64,000 bases of DNA from Nocardia albiluteola (GCF_018860155.1 NZ_JAHKNI010000004.1:496001-560000); one strand, 5' to 3'. Counted from the stretch's first letter, positions 8,726 to 20,195 are shown. A program made the numbers and translations. Notes: generated by a model not told the origin, from the letters alone.

Positions 8726-9427
8726 ATGAGAAGACCTGATTCGGCGTCCGGCACGCACGGTTCGTTCGCGATCCGCCGCATGGGCGCGATCGAGCAATTG
8801 CGTGCCGGACGTAAATTGCGCAGGGCCCCACAACTTCTCATCGGCCTGATCGGCTACGGCGCCTCGGTCATGCTGCTGGTGCGGTCGGGGCTGGGTGCGA
8901 CCAGTTGGAATGTGCTCGCGGAGGGTGTGGCCGGATCGGCCGGGATCTCGTTCGGTACCGCGACGAATCTGATCTCGCTCGCCGCGCTGATCGCATGGAT
9001 CCCGCTGCGCGAGCTTCCGGGACTGGGCACACTGCTCAACGTGGTCATCGTCGGACAAGCCGCCGACGCCACGGCGGAAATAGTGCCCCCGGCCCACCAC
9101 CTCGCTGTTCGGATCGCCTATCTGCTCACCGGCCTGGTCGCACTGGCATTCTTCAATGCGCTGTACCTCGGCGCACAGTTCGGCGCCGGTCCCCGCGACG
9201 GCATCATGACCGGCCTGGTCCGTATCACCCGGCTACCGGTTGCGGTGGTACGCACCGGCATCGAGGTCACCGTGGCGACGATCGGCTGGGCGCTCGGCGG
9301 TGCTGTCGGCCTCGGTACGGTACTGATCGCCCTGACCCTGGGCCCGATCGTCGGCTACTTCCTGCCCAGGGTCCTCGTCGCACTTGCCGCTGTCGAGGCG
9401 CAGCCCGGCAGATGCTTACCATGGTGA
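8726..9427 (+). CDS. YczE/YitT-like integral membrane protein
   Basis: A 233-residue protein with about five hydrophobic segments and the signatures RSGLGATSWNVLAEG and FGAGPRDGIMTGL, which recur in YczE/YyaS-type membrane proteins. The ATG at 8726 is preferred: upstream in-frame sequence overlaps the LysR tail and is uncharacteristic, and GGTGGAG lies just before it. Function of the family is not settled. The GNAT gene begins 13 bp after its stop, implying cotranscription. Confidence 0.82.
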   Translation: MRRPDSASGTHGSFAIRRMGAIEQLRAGRKLRRAPQLLIGLIGYGASVMLLVRSGLGATSWNVLAEGVAGSAGISFGTATNLISLAALIAWIPLRELPGLGTLLNVVIVGQAADATAEIVPPAHHLAVRIAYLLTGLVALAFFNALYLGAQFGAGPRDGIMTGLVRITRLPVAVVRTGIEVTVATIGWALGGAVGLGTVLIALTLGPIVGYFLPRVLVALAAVEAQPGRCLPW

Positions 9428-9440
9428 AAGGACCCAGGTA

Positions 9441-9920
9441 GTGGCACTGCAGATCACACCGCTGAACATCGAACTCGCACAAGACGTCCTCCCACTGATG
9501 CAGTTGGGCGAACCGTTTGTCCGCGCCCGGACAGCTTCGGACTACTGGCTCTACGCGCACCTGTTCGCCTCCACCTGCCCGGTCGCCCACGTCGATGGCG
9601 AACTTGCCGGTGCGATCATCGCGTTCCGCAGCCAGGAGATCCCCGACGACATCTACGTCCAGGACGTCATCACCCACCCCGACTTTCGCCGGCGTGGCGT
9701 CACTACCGCCCTGATTGGCCATATCGTCGAACGGGCACACGAGCTCGGGTGTCGCCGAATCTATTTGACCTCCGAACCGGAAAACGCGGCCGCTCATGCC
9801 GCGTGGACATCACTCGGGTTCAAGAACGTCGCTGGTGATCGGGTCGTGAACGGTGTCTCCGTCATCGCCGATTACAAGGGGCCCGGCAAGGACCGCGCCG
9901 TCTATGAACTGACGATGTAG
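9441..9920 (+). CDS. GNAT-family N-acetyltransferase
   Basis: A 159-residue single-domain acetyl-CoA-dependent acyltransferase. Motif A is DVITHPDFRRRGVTTALIGH (acetyl-CoA pyrophosphate loop RRRGVT), followed by the motif B region YLTSEPENAAAHAAWTSLGF. This resembles diaminobutyrate/ectoine-type GNATs, but the acceptor cannot be predicted. The GTG at 9441 follows AAAGGAC. It is convergent with the metallo-hydrolase at 9956. Confidence 0.88.
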   Translation: MALQITPLNIELAQDVLPLMQLGEPFVRARTASDYWLYAHLFASTCPVAHVDGELAGAIIAFRSQEIPDDIYVQDVITHPDFRRRGVTTALIGHIVERAHELGCRRIYLTSEPENAAAHAAWTSLGFKNVAGDRVVNGVSVIADYKGPGKDRAVYELTM

Positions 9921-9955
9921 AGACCTGATCCTGAAGGTCGCAGAGGCCTCCTGGA

Positions 9956-11140
9956 TTAGGTGGGACCCACGTTCAGCGCCTGCAGGTCGCTGCCGACGAC
10001 GAGGCGGCCGGAGTAGCCCCGTTGCGCCGAATTCCATCGTGCTATCGGGTTGTTCGCCGGAACGAGGTGGGTGAGCACCAGGTTGCGTGCCCGTGCGGCC
10101 TGGGCGACCTGAGCGCCGACCTGCTCGATGGTGGTGTGGGCGGCGAGCAGGTGTTCGCGCAAGGGTGCGGCTTTGTCGGGTGGTAGGTGGGCGACGATGT
10201 GTTCGGCGAACTGAGCGTCGATCACTTCGTGCACGAGGTAGTCGGTGTCGTGGGCGAGGTCGATGAGGTTCGCACTCACCGTTGTGTCGCCGGAGATGAC
10301 GATCGAGCCGTCCGGGGTGTCGAACCGGTAGGCGAAAGCCGGCGCGGTGGGGTGGTGGTCGACGAGGGTTGCGGTGATGGTGACGTCGTCGTCCTGCCAG
10401 ATGTGGATCGGTGCGGACAGTCGAGGTGGTTTACCTTCCGGGTCGGGTGTCCAGATATCGGTGAGATCGATGTCATGGACCTGGAACAGTGAGTCGGGGC
10501 TGGCGAAGGCGCTGTCGCGGGATCGGTCGTTGAGGTCGGTCGCGAAGGCCTGGCGCAGGTGACCGGTCATACCGATGGTGCCGGGGCCTGGGTCGTCGGG
10601 TTCGAACACGGGTGGTTGCGGACGGCCGGGTGGGAAGACCCGGGGCAAGGTGGGTCGTATACCGGGCCCCCACACCTGGATGGGTGGGGCGGTGCGGCCG
10701 ATCGCGTTCGAAGCGCCGGTGACGTAGAGCGCGGGCCAGTCCGCGACGTGGTCGCTGTGGAGGTGGGTGAAGAAGATCCCGCGAACGTCCCCGAGGAGGT
10801 CACCGTTGGCCAGGCCCGGTGCGATCCCACTGTTGACAAGCCGGTTGTATGCGCCGAGTCCGAGGTCGACCAGGTAGACCCGGTCCGCGTGGACGATGGC
10901 GGTGGACACGCCGGCCCGCGCCGGGTCGAGCCAGGTCGGTCCACCCGCAGTCCCGAGGGGCACGATCCGGGTGCGGGCCGGTGGTTCGGTGTCGTGGCGG
11001 GGTGTTGCACAGGCTGCCGCGGTGCCCAGGGTCACCGCCGACCCCGCGGCTGCGCCTGCGAGGGTCCCGAGGAACCGGCGCCGGTTCGGACCGCTCGCAA
11101 GGCGGGCCTCCCTAGCAGCGTGAGCGATGAAGTCACACAT
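9956..11140 (-). CDS. Tat-exported metallo-beta-lactamase-fold hydrolase, probable lipoprotein
   Basis: A 394-residue enzyme of the MBL superfamily. The N-terminus has a twin-arginine signal (NRRRFLGTLAGAAAGSAVTL) ending near AAAC, which could be a lipobox, so it is probably extracytoplasmic and perhaps lipid-anchored. The zinc motif HLHSDHVADW and a later HH (VDHHPTAPAF) and SGDTTVS match arylsulfatase/RNase Z-like MBL proteins. The ATG at 11140 is favoured over an upstream GTG because GGAAAGAG lies 7-14 nt before it. Substrate unknown. Confidence 0.85.
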   Translation of the reverse strand: MCDFIAHAAREARLASGPNRRRFLGTLAGAAAGSAVTLGTAAACATPRHDTEPPARTRIVPLGTAGGPTWLDPARAGVSTAIVHADRVYLVDLGLGAYNRLVNSGIAPGLANGDLLGDVRGIFFTHLHSDHVADWPALYVTGASNAIGRTAPPIQVWGPGIRPTLPRVFPPGRPQPPVFEPDDPGPGTIGMTGHLRQAFATDLNDRSRDSAFASPDSLFQVHDIDLTDIWTPDPEGKPPRLSAPIHIWQDDDVTITATLVDHHPTAPAFAYRFDTPDGSIVISGDTTVSANLIDLAHDTDYLVHEVIDAQFAEHIVAHLPPDKAAPLREHLLAAHTTIEQVGAQVAQAARARNLVLTHLVPANNPIARWNSAQRGYSGRLVVGSDLQALNVGPT

Positions 11141-11474
11141 GGTGCTCTTTCCGAGAGTGACGATCCGGGACAATGACCGGACTGAACGGTAATCAGCAGG
11201 GACTCGCGTGACCATCGGGATATGTGCCAGACTCCGCCGGTTAATCGCCAAACAGGCGGCTTCGGTGCGGAACTGTGCGCCAGACCGCAGGGGAGGGGAA
11301 AGTCCTTGTCCGCGATCGGGCTGCCGTCGAAGAATTCGAATATCGGATGCCCACCGGTTGACGAATGCGGGACGGGCGATAACGCCGCCCGAGCGCTCCC
11401 GGACGGGACCGGTTCAGACCTGGAGGTGGCCGCGGTGTCACCGCATGGGATCATGGACCCGCCGAATACCATTC
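11141..11474. other. Divergent intergenic region, MBL hydrolase / lepA
   Basis: A 334-bp gap between divergently transcribed genes that must hold both promoters. I see no convincing small gene, repeat or structured RNA; open frames here on both strands lack family features. Confidence 0.5.
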
Positions 11475-13334
<1,860 letters not shown>

Positions 13335-13548
13335 GGGCCGGGGCCGACTCCGTGCCGGTTCATCTCGGGGCTTTCGCCGCGGGCCCGGCACTGGCACGCT
13401 GGTGTGGCGCACCATCATCCGGCCCTGCCCGGCCCGGACGATGTGACAGGCCGGCCTACCGGAAATACAGTGAGACGCGGTCGGAGATGTACGGCAAGGC
13501 GGCTAGACCGTCCGGTACGAAGACCGGGCACCTGAGAGCGGAGTGTGT

Positions 13549-16242
13549 ATGACGCGTGACCTGCCCAGCGATGCAGACGCCGGGGATACGGGCACTCACG
13601 CAGGTGATACCGCATACCGCCTCGCGAGCGGCGTGGCCCGGATCGCCCGGGCAGGCGCATACGTCACCGGCGGCGCGCTGATCGCCTCGGGCGGCGCCAC
13701 ACCGACGACACCGCACTCCGAGGACGAGAGCCAGATCGCGGGCTGGTCGGTCAAGGATCCGCAGCCGAACGCACCGAGACCGGTCGTCACCTACCCCGAT
13801 CCGTCGCCCGATTCGGTGCCCCCCGCACACGGCAACCATGCTCCCGGCGCACTGGCGCCGCAGGACGGCCCGCCGGGCCTGTCCTTCCACTTTCAGATCG
13901 GGCCGAACGGGGACGATCATGTCCCCGGCATGCCCGACCTGAACAAGATTCCGGGGATGAACGGGATTCCGGGCACGGACGGCGGCGCCCAGGGCCCGAG
14001 CCTGGTTCCCAACATCGAAAGCGCTCCGGGCGCGCCGCAGGGCGGTCATCTGCCCGGCGCCGACGTACCGGGCCTGGGCAACGGAATTCCCGGTCTGAAC
14101 GGTGGCATTCCGGGATTGGGCAACGGCATCCCGGGTCTGGGCAACGGCACCCCCGGTGGTTCGACTCCCGGCTTCCACATCCCCGGCTTCAACTCCGGCG
14201 CAAACAATCTCGGCCTGCCCGGCATGCATCCGGCCGCCGCCGCGATCGCGGCCGACGGTTCGCCGGGCACGGGCTTCTCACCCGAGGCCGCTGTGGGGAG
14301 CACGATCGGGCCGATCGACCTCGGCGACAACACCTTCGGTGACGGATCGGATTTCGGACAGTTCGGCCCGGACAATGCTGCGCCACACGCGATTCCGGAT
14401 GGATCGCTCCCCGGCTTCCACCTGCCCGGCGACTACGGCTTCGAGGGCGCGGGATTCGGCCCGGGCACCGGATTCGACGGTGTCGGTAGCGGTTTCGGCG
14501 CCTTCTTCGACGCGTCGACGGATCTGGACGCGCACGTCGGGGCGGACGGGGTATGGCTGAGCGTCGAGACGACGGTCCATGTCGGCGTCGGTGATATCGG
14601 CGAGGAGCTCGACAACTACGGGAATTACGGCGGCTGGCCGGATGCGCAGCACCTTCCGGGCGGTGCGCTGGGACCCGAATCCGCATTCGTTCCGGGCGTG
14701 AACTCCGGCCTGCTCGGGGCGCAACTCGGGATGGGCGATGCGGGCCCGGCGAATATCGCGGGCGTCGCGCCGACCGCTGGGCCGGCACTCCCCGCCGCGT
14801 TCACCGGAGCCCCGGGTGCCGCGCCCGGAATCCCATCCACGGCCTTCGGTACCGCGGCGGGTGCGCCCGCGGCGGCGCCGGTGTCGGGCGTCGTTCTTCC
14901 GGGGACCTCGCCGACCTCGGTGCCGGGGATCGCCGGTGTGCCGGGTGTGGCGATGGCCGCGCCAACGCCCATCCCCACGGCCCTACCCGCCGGTCCGGCG
15001 CCGGTCCTCGGTGCGGCGCTGCCCGCCGTCTCGCCACCGCCGGTCCTGGCCGCGGTCCCGGCCGTGGCCATGCCGCAGCCGGTCGTCGCGACCCCCGCGC
15101 TCGCGGCCGTGACGGCCCCGGCGGTCGCCGTCGCGCAGCCGGTCGTCACGACCCCCCTGCAGCCCGGGCACTCCGATGCCGCCGTGCACCCGCTGGCCGT
15201 CGCGCTGCCGGAGCACGGACCCGCGTTCGGGCTGGGCATCGGCGCCGTGGCGGTCAGCCCGGCGACCTTCTTCGGCATCCCGCGTCCCGCCACGCCTCCC
15301 GGCTCCTCGCATGGCGAGCACCCCGCACCCACCCCCACGCCGGTCGACAGGCCGGAGCCGAGCCTGCCGACGATCCCGCGCATCAGCATCGCGCCGGTTC
15401 CGGTGTCAGGCACCGAAACCCCCAGCCACACCATCGATCCCACCCACACACCCCGCGACGAGTCCGGATTGCCCACCACCGGTGCGCACGTCGGCACCGA
15501 CGGGTCCACCGCGGTCGATCCGACCACCGCCGCGCATCCCGGTACGCACGGTTCGACGAGCGCCGACGTCCCCACGACGCCCGCGCATCCCACCGCCACC
15601 GACGGCCCGACGACCCGCCCCCACCCCGGCTCGACGAACTCGGACGGCTCGACGACGCACCCGCATCCGACCACCGGCGGTTCGGACGCCACCACCCCCA
15701 CCCACCCGACCCCGACGGTCGCCGACACTCCTACCACGCACGCTCACCCGGGCTCCACCGGCACGGACAATTCGACCACCGCTCCGCGTGCGGCCGATTC
15801 CACCGTTCCGATGCCCGGTCACGACACGCCGTCGAGCCACGATTCGGCCCCCTCGCACCTCCCGGCCCCGACCTACGATGCGCCGCCCACCCGCGAGCCG
15901 GTGCCGACCCACGCCGCGGCCCCGACCTACGATTCCCCCCACACGCCATCCGTGCCCACCCATGACACGCCGCCGACCGTGTCGGTTCCCGGCGAGGACG
16001 GCGGCGCGCACCTCGCGCCACACGCCCCGCTCGTGCTGCCCACGCTCGAACCCGGCCTCCCGATGAAACCCATTGCACACGTGATGAATTCGAACGAATC
16101 GACGCCCTGGGACGATGGCTCGCACGCGGGCCTGAGCGCGGTACCCGCGAGCCTGCTGTCCGGTGGCCTGCTCCCGGGCACCGAGCTCTACCCCTCGCAC
16201 CTCCCGGTTCACGGCTTCCCCGACCTGCATTCCGTGTTGTGA
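13549..16242 (+). CDS. Long low-complexity Gly/Pro/Thr-rich IniB-like envelope protein
   Basis: An 897-residue, highly biased protein. Residues ~20-50 hold one moderately hydrophobic segment (RIARAGAYVTGGALIAS); then come Pro/Gly-rich heptad-like repeats (IPGLGNG), a short ordered-looking island (GVWLSVETTVHVGVGDIGEE), an Ala/Pro/Val-rich region and a Thr/Pro/His/Ser-rich tail. It lacks a clear classic IniB N-terminal domain, but composition and coupling to a dynamin-like gene resemble mycobacterial iniB-iniA, an operon induced by cell-wall inhibitors. The stop overlaps the GTPase start (GTGA). Start from ATG at 13549 with GGAG 5 nt upstream. Confidence 0.75.
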   Translation: MTRDLPSDADAGDTGTHAGDTAYRLASGVARIARAGAYVTGGALIASGGATPTTPHSEDESQIAGWSVKDPQPNAPRPVVTYPDPSPDSVPPAHGNHAPGALAPQDGPPGLSFHFQIGPNGDDHVPGMPDLNKIPGMNGIPGTDGGAQGPSLVPNIESAPGAPQGGHLPGADVPGLGNGIPGLNGGIPGLGNGIPGLGNGTPGGSTPGFHIPGFNSGANNLGLPGMHPAAAAIAADGSPGTGFSPEAAVGSTIGPIDLGDNTFGDGSDFGQFGPDNAAPHAIPDGSLPGFHLPGDYGFEGAGFGPGTGFDGVGSGFGAFFDASTDLDAHVGADGVWLSVETTVHVGVGDIGEELDNYGNYGGWPDAQHLPGGALGPESAFVPGVNSGLLGAQLGMGDAGPANIAGVAPTAGPALPAAFTGAPGAAPGIPSTAFGTAAGAPAAAPVSGVVLPGTSPTSVPGIAGVPGVAMAAPTPIPTALPAGPAPVLGAALPAVSPPPVLAAVPAVAMPQPVVATPALAAVTAPAVAVAQPVVTTPLQPGHSDAAVHPLAVALPEHGPAFGLGIGAVAVSPATFFGIPRPATPPGSSHGEHPAPTPTPVDRPEPSLPTIPRISIAPVPVSGTETPSHTIDPTHTPRDESGLPTTGAHVGTDGSTAVDPTTAAHPGTHGSTSADVPTTPAHPTATDGPTTRPHPGSTNSDGSTTHPHPTTGGSDATTPTHPTPTVADTPTTHAHPGSTGTDNSTTAPRAADSTVPMPGHDTPSSHDSAPSHLPAPTYDAPPTREPVPTHAAAPTYDSPHTPSVPTHDTPPTVSVPGEDGGAHLAPHAPLVLPTLEPGLPMKPIAHVMNSNESTPWDDGSHAGLSAVPASLLSGGLLPGTELYPSHLPVHGFPDLHSVL
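14071..14160 (+). repeat. Imperfect 18-21-nt coding repeats (IPGLGNG units)
   Basis: The DNA encodes consecutive units GLGNGIPGLNGGIPGLGNG and so on, four to five copies with synonymous variation. Related PG-rich units occur upstream from about 13930. Such repeats are prone to slippage and length variation. Confidence 0.7.
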
Positions 16243-18029
16243 CGGCGCTGGAATCGGCCGTGGTCAAGAACCCCGAGGCCATGGGGCCGCTGCTCGGGCA
16301 GCTCGACGAGCTGCTCGGGCTCACACGCGCCGCCGGGCGGGCCGATCTGGCCGCGCGCCTGAGCATGTCCCGATCCCGGGTCGCGGATCCGCGGGTGCGG
16401 GTCGTGGTGGTGGGCGCGCCCAAGAACGGGATGAGCACGCTGGTCAACGGCCTGGTCGGGACGATGGTGAGTGCCACCGGCAGCGTGGTCAGCGTGCCGG
16501 TGATCGCCGAGTACGGCCCGCAGTCCACGGCCACCCTGGTCCGCTCGGTCACCGGCCTGCGCACCGAGCGGCTCCCGGTCGATCCGCTGAATCCGGAGGT
16601 CGCTTTCGCCGCGGGCGGAGTGGTCCGGGCCGAATTCACCGAACCGAGCCCGTTCCTGGCCGAGGGCTTCGTGGTGATGGATGCCCCCGGCACGCCCGGT
16701 GACACCCCCACCACCTGGTCACTGATCGCGGCCGCGGATGCGGTGCTGTATGTCACCGACGCGGGCAACGAGTACACCGCCGAGCAGATTCTGCTGCTGG
16801 CGCGTATCCAGCAGGTGTGCCCGACGGTGATCTGCGTGCTGAACAAGATCGACCTGCATCCGTTCTGGTCGCGTGTGCAGCAGCGCAACCGCGAGCTGCT
16901 CGACGAGGCCGGGCTGGGATTCGCCATTGCGCCGGTGTCGGCGGAGCGGCATCTGCAGACTGCGGGGGATCATCGTCGTGACATCGAATCCGGTGTGCCG
17001 CAGCTGATCGACCATCTGCGGGAGTACGTGCTGCGCCGCGCGGACGCCCTGGCCCGCGACGCCGCGGTGCGCGATATCCGCACCATCACCGATCATCTGG
17101 CGCTGTCGATGCGCAGCGAGGCCGAGACCCTGCGCGATCCGCGTCGCCTGTCGGATATCACCGAGCGCCTGCGCACCGCACGCAGCGAGGCCGACGAGCT
17201 GCGTCAGCGGACCGCGAACTGGCAGATCACCCTCGCCGACGGCTGTTCGGATCTGATGGCCGATATCGAGCACGACCTGCGCCAGCGCCTGCGCGGCCTG
17301 GTGCGCGATGCTGAGACCGAGATCCGCAAGCGCGATCCGGCCCGCCGCTGGGATGCCTTCGGCGCCGATCTGGATGCGCGGATCACCGAGTCGGTGGAGG
17401 AGAACTTCGTCATCGCGCACTACCGCTCGGTCGAACTGGCCGAGGAGGTGGCGGCCAAGTTCCCCAGCGCCGACGAGGCCAGGCTGCCGGATCTGCGCCT
17501 GGAGAATTCGGCCGAGGTGCTCGAGCCGGTGGCCTCCCTCGAACCCCTCACCTCCGCGAAAGTTGGTGTGATCCAACCGATCCTGAACATCATGCGGGGC
17601 TCGTACGGCGGTCTGCTGATGGTCGGCGTGGTGCTGGCCAGCGTGCTGGGGATCCCGCCGGTGAACGTCTACTCCGGCGCCGCGGCGGTGCTGCTGGGCA
17701 TCAACGCGCTGTGGGAGGACCGCAGGCTGCGCCGCGAGCGTCGCCAGGCCGAGGCCAAGGTCGCGGTCGCGCGCCTGATGGACGATGTGATCTTCCAGGT
17801 CAGCATGGAGTCGCGCAAGCGCCTGCGCGGGGTACAGCGCACCCTGCGCGACCATTTCACCGAGATCGCCAACCAGACCCTGCGCTCGGTCGATGAATCC
17901 CTGCGCGCCACCGAGGAAGCCGCGGCACAGCAGTCCGGCCCGATCCGTGACCGCCGGCTGTCGGAGATCGAATCGTCGCTGGTTCGCCTGCGCGAAATCC
18001 GCGAGCGCGCGGACGCCGTCACGGCATAG
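16239..18029 (+). CDS. Dynamin-like GTPase (IniA/IniC-like) with altered P-loop
   Basis: A 596-residue bacterial dynamin-like protein expected to act at the cytoplasmic membrane. G3 is DAPG (VVMDAPGTPG) and G4 is LNKID (CVLNKIDLHPF). The G1 loop reads VVVVGAPKNGMSTLVNG: the invariant lysine of GxxxxGKS/T is Met65. A long helical stalk follows, with a hydrophobic paddle around residues 445-490 (GGLLMVGVVLASVLG) and a C-terminal helical region. The GTG start overlaps the preceding stop by 4 nt, so translation is coupled to the IniB-like protein. Either a nucleotide-binding-deficient partner or an atypical GTPase. Confidence 0.88.
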   Translation: MTALESAVVKNPEAMGPLLGQLDELLGLTRAAGRADLAARLSMSRSRVADPRVRVVVVGAPKNGMSTLVNGLVGTMVSATGSVVSVPVIAEYGPQSTATLVRSVTGLRTERLPVDPLNPEVAFAAGGVVRAEFTEPSPFLAEGFVVMDAPGTPGDTPTTWSLIAAADAVLYVTDAGNEYTAEQILLLARIQQVCPTVICVLNKIDLHPFWSRVQQRNRELLDEAGLGFAIAPVSAERHLQTAGDHRRDIESGVPQLIDHLREYVLRRADALARDAAVRDIRTITDHLALSMRSEAETLRDPRRLSDITERLRTARSEADELRQRTANWQITLADGCSDLMADIEHDLRQRLRGLVRDAETEIRKRDPARRWDAFGADLDARITESVEENFVIAHYRSVELAEEVAAKFPSADEARLPDLRLENSAEVLEPVASLEPLTSAKVGVIQPILNIMRGSYGGLLMVGVVLASVLGIPPVNVYSGAAAVLLGINALWEDRRLRRERRQAEAKVAVARLMDDVIFQVSMESRKRLRGVQRTLRDHFTEIANQTLRSVDESLRATEEAAAQQSGPIRDRRLSEIESSLVRLREIRERADAVTA

Positions 18030-18041
18030 GTGTACCCGCCC

Positions 18042-18082
18042 ACTCCTCGTCATCCTGGCATTGCGCCGGGATGACGAGGAGT
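18042..18082. terminator. Strong bidirectional hairpin between convergent genes
   Basis: ACTCCTCGTCATCCTGGC-ATTGC-GCCGGGATGACGAGGAGT forms an 18-bp stem with one G-T wobble and a 5-nt loop, midway between the convergent dynamin-like and GH15 genes. No long U-run follows, as is common for actinobacterial terminators. Confidence 0.88.
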
Positions 18083-18101
18083 GTTCACGGCCCTGCGATT
18101 T

Positions 18102-20195
18102 TCACGAACTGCGGTGTGCCGGATGGAATTCGCCCGAGCTGATCTTCTGCTCGGCGCGGATCACGTGGGTCAGCGCATTGATCAACGCCAGGTGGGTGAA
18201 TGCCTGCGGGAAGTTGCCCAGGTGCCGCCCGGTGCGCGGATCGATCTCCTCCGCGTACAGCTCGAGGGGGCTGGCATAGCCGAGCAGCCGCTCGCACAGG
18301 TGCCGCGCGCGCTGCACCTCACCGATCTCCACCAGCGCGGACACCAGCCAGAACGAGCAGATGGTGAACGTGCCCTCGACGCCGGACAGGCCGTCGTCGG
18401 TGGTGTCGGTGCGGTAGCGCAGCACCAGGCCCTGCTCGGTCAGGTCGTCGGCGATGGCCAGCACGGTCTTGCGCACCCGCGGATCGTCCGAGGGCAGGAA
18501 GCGCAGCAGCACCACCAGCAGCAGCGAGGCGTCCAGGGTGTCGCGGCCGTAGGTCTGGGTGAAGATTCCCTCGGCATTGACGCCGTTGTCGAGGATGTCG
18601 GCGTGGATCTCGTCGGCGATCTCGGACCATTTCTTGGCGTAGTCGGTCTCCCCGTGCATCTCGGCCAGCCGCGCGCCGCGATCCAGCGCCACCCAGCACA
18701 TCACCTTGGAGGAGGTGAAATGCTGTGGCTCGCCGCGGATCTCCCAGATGCCGCGGTCCGGCTCGCGCCAGTGCTCGATCGCGCTGTGAACCTGCTTCTG
18801 CAGCATGGGCCACAACGTTTCCGGAACCTGCTGACGCGAACGCACGTGCAGATACACCGAATCCAGGATGGTGCCCCAGATATCGTGCTGGTCCTGGTTG
18901 TAGGCGCCGTTGCCGATGCGCACCGGGCGGGCTCCGTCGTATCCGTGCAGGTGGCCCAGTTCGTACTCGGTGATGGTGCGCTCGCCGCTGATGCCGTAGA
19001 GCACCTGCAGCGGCAGCGATTCGCCGTTGCCGTCGGTGGCGACGTCGTGCAGGAAGGCGAAGAAGTCGTCGGCCTCGCGGTTCATGCCCAGGGTGTACAG
19101 GCCCCACAGCGCGAAGGTGGAGTCGCGCACCCAGGCGTAGCGGTAGTCCCAATTGCGTTCTCCGCCGGGGGTTTCCGGCAGCGAGGTGGTGGCCGCCGCG
19201 AGCAGCGCGCCGGTAGGGGCGTAGGTCAGGCCCTTGAGGGTCAGCGCGCTGCGCTGCAGGTAGCCGCGCCACGGGTGATCCGGGAACTTGCCCAGGGTGA
19301 TCCACTGGCGCCAGCACTCGGTGGTCGCCCACATCTTCTCCGACGCTTCGGCGTAGGTGCGCGGCGCGGGCAGCTCGGACCAGGACAGCGCGACGAACAC
19401 CTCGTCGCCCTCCTTCATCCGGGTGCGGGCGCGCGCCTCACGGCCCTCCAGCCCGAGACGCAGGTCGGTGGTGAGAGTGATTGTCGTGCAATCGGATTCG
19501 TGCTCGGCGGGGGCGCTGGCGGTGGCCTGCTCGTAGACCTGGCCGGTGTACTCCCAGCGGGCGGGCGCACGATGGTAGTCGAAGGCGGGCTCGCAGCTGA
19601 CCTCGAGCTCGACCACGCCGTTGACGCATTTCACCGTGCGCAGCAGCATGTGCTCGGCATCCCAGTCCATCGGGGTGCGGCGGTGGGTGCGGCTGCGTTT
19701 GTCGTTGTTGTGCCACGGGCCCAGCACCAGCGCGTCGCGCACGATCAGCCAGCCGGTGTCGGTTTGCCACGTGGTTTCCACGATCATGCCGCCGGGTAGG
19801 TAGCGGCGGGCGGCCGGCACGTTGACCCCGTACGGGCCGACCCGGAAGTGCCCGGCGCTGCGATCCAGCATCGCGCCGAACACGCTGGCCGAATCCGGCC
19901 GCGGCAGGCACATCCACTCGACCGCGCCGTTCTTGGCGATCAGGCAGCTGGTCTCGCAGTCGGACAGGAAGGCGTAGTCGTCGATCGGTGGGAAGACCGA
20001 CTTGTGGGTCAGCGACGGCATGGTGTAGTCCTCCGTGAGCTGGTCGTCCTCGCCGTCCCCATGCCCGGCGACCGGCCCGGTGTCGCGGCCCTCGGGTTCC
20101 GGGAGGACATCGTCCGGGATGACCGGATGATGGGTCGGGTCGTTGCCGGCTTCGTCGTCGGGTTCGTCGCTGAGCGGTTCGTCATAGGACGGCAT
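18102..20195 (-). CDS. Glycoside hydrolase family 15 protein, trehalase-like
   Basis: A 697-residue (alpha/alpha)6-barrel enzyme. An N-terminal beta domain (IDDYAFLSDCETSCLIAKNG and FGAMLDRSAGHFRVGP) precedes the catalytic barrel with RNWDYRYAWVRDSTFALWGL and GNGAYNQDQHDIWG. Mycobacterial relatives (Rv2402/MSMEG_4535) were reported to hydrolyse trehalose, so a cytosolic trehalase is the favoured role. The first ~58 residues are an acidic Asp/Glu/Pro-rich extension; MPSLTHKSVFPPIDDY at about residue 59 is an alternative start. Confidence 0.92.
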   Translation of the reverse strand: MPSYDEPLSDEPDDEAGNDPTHHPVIPDDVLPEPEGRDTGPVAGHGDGEDDQLTEDYTMPSLTHKSVFPPIDDYAFLSDCETSCLIAKNGAVEWMCLPRPDSASVFGAMLDRSAGHFRVGPYGVNVPAARRYLPGGMIVETTWQTDTGWLIVRDALVLGPWHNNDKRSRTHRRTPMDWDAEHMLLRTVKCVNGVVELEVSCEPAFDYHRAPARWEYTGQVYEQATASAPAEHESDCTTITLTTDLRLGLEGREARARTRMKEGDEVFVALSWSELPAPRTYAEASEKMWATTECWRQWITLGKFPDHPWRGYLQRSALTLKGLTYAPTGALLAAATTSLPETPGGERNWDYRYAWVRDSTFALWGLYTLGMNREADDFFAFLHDVATDGNGESLPLQVLYGISGERTITEYELGHLHGYDGARPVRIGNGAYNQDQHDIWGTILDSVYLHVRSRQQVPETLWPMLQKQVHSAIEHWREPDRGIWEIRGEPQHFTSSKVMCWVALDRGARLAEMHGETDYAKKWSEIADEIHADILDNGVNAEGIFTQTYGRDTLDASLLLVVLLRFLPSDDPRVRKTVLAIADDLTEQGLVLRYRTDTTDDGLSGVEGTFTICSFWLVSALVEIGEVQRARHLCERLLGYASPLELYAEEIDPRTGRHLGNFPQAFTHLALINALTHVIRAEQKISSGEFHPAHRSS

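Noticed and set aside
15406..16230. Arg/Gly-rich 274-codon antisense frame that looks like an RGG-repeat RNA-binding protein
   Set aside because: It mirrors the Thr/Pro/His repeats of the IniB-like gene; no start context or neighbours support it.
18081..19799. 572-codon plus-strand frame across the GH15 gene
   Set aside because: Val/Gly/His-rich antisense reading without motifs; the GH15 gene on the minus strand has all expected motifs.
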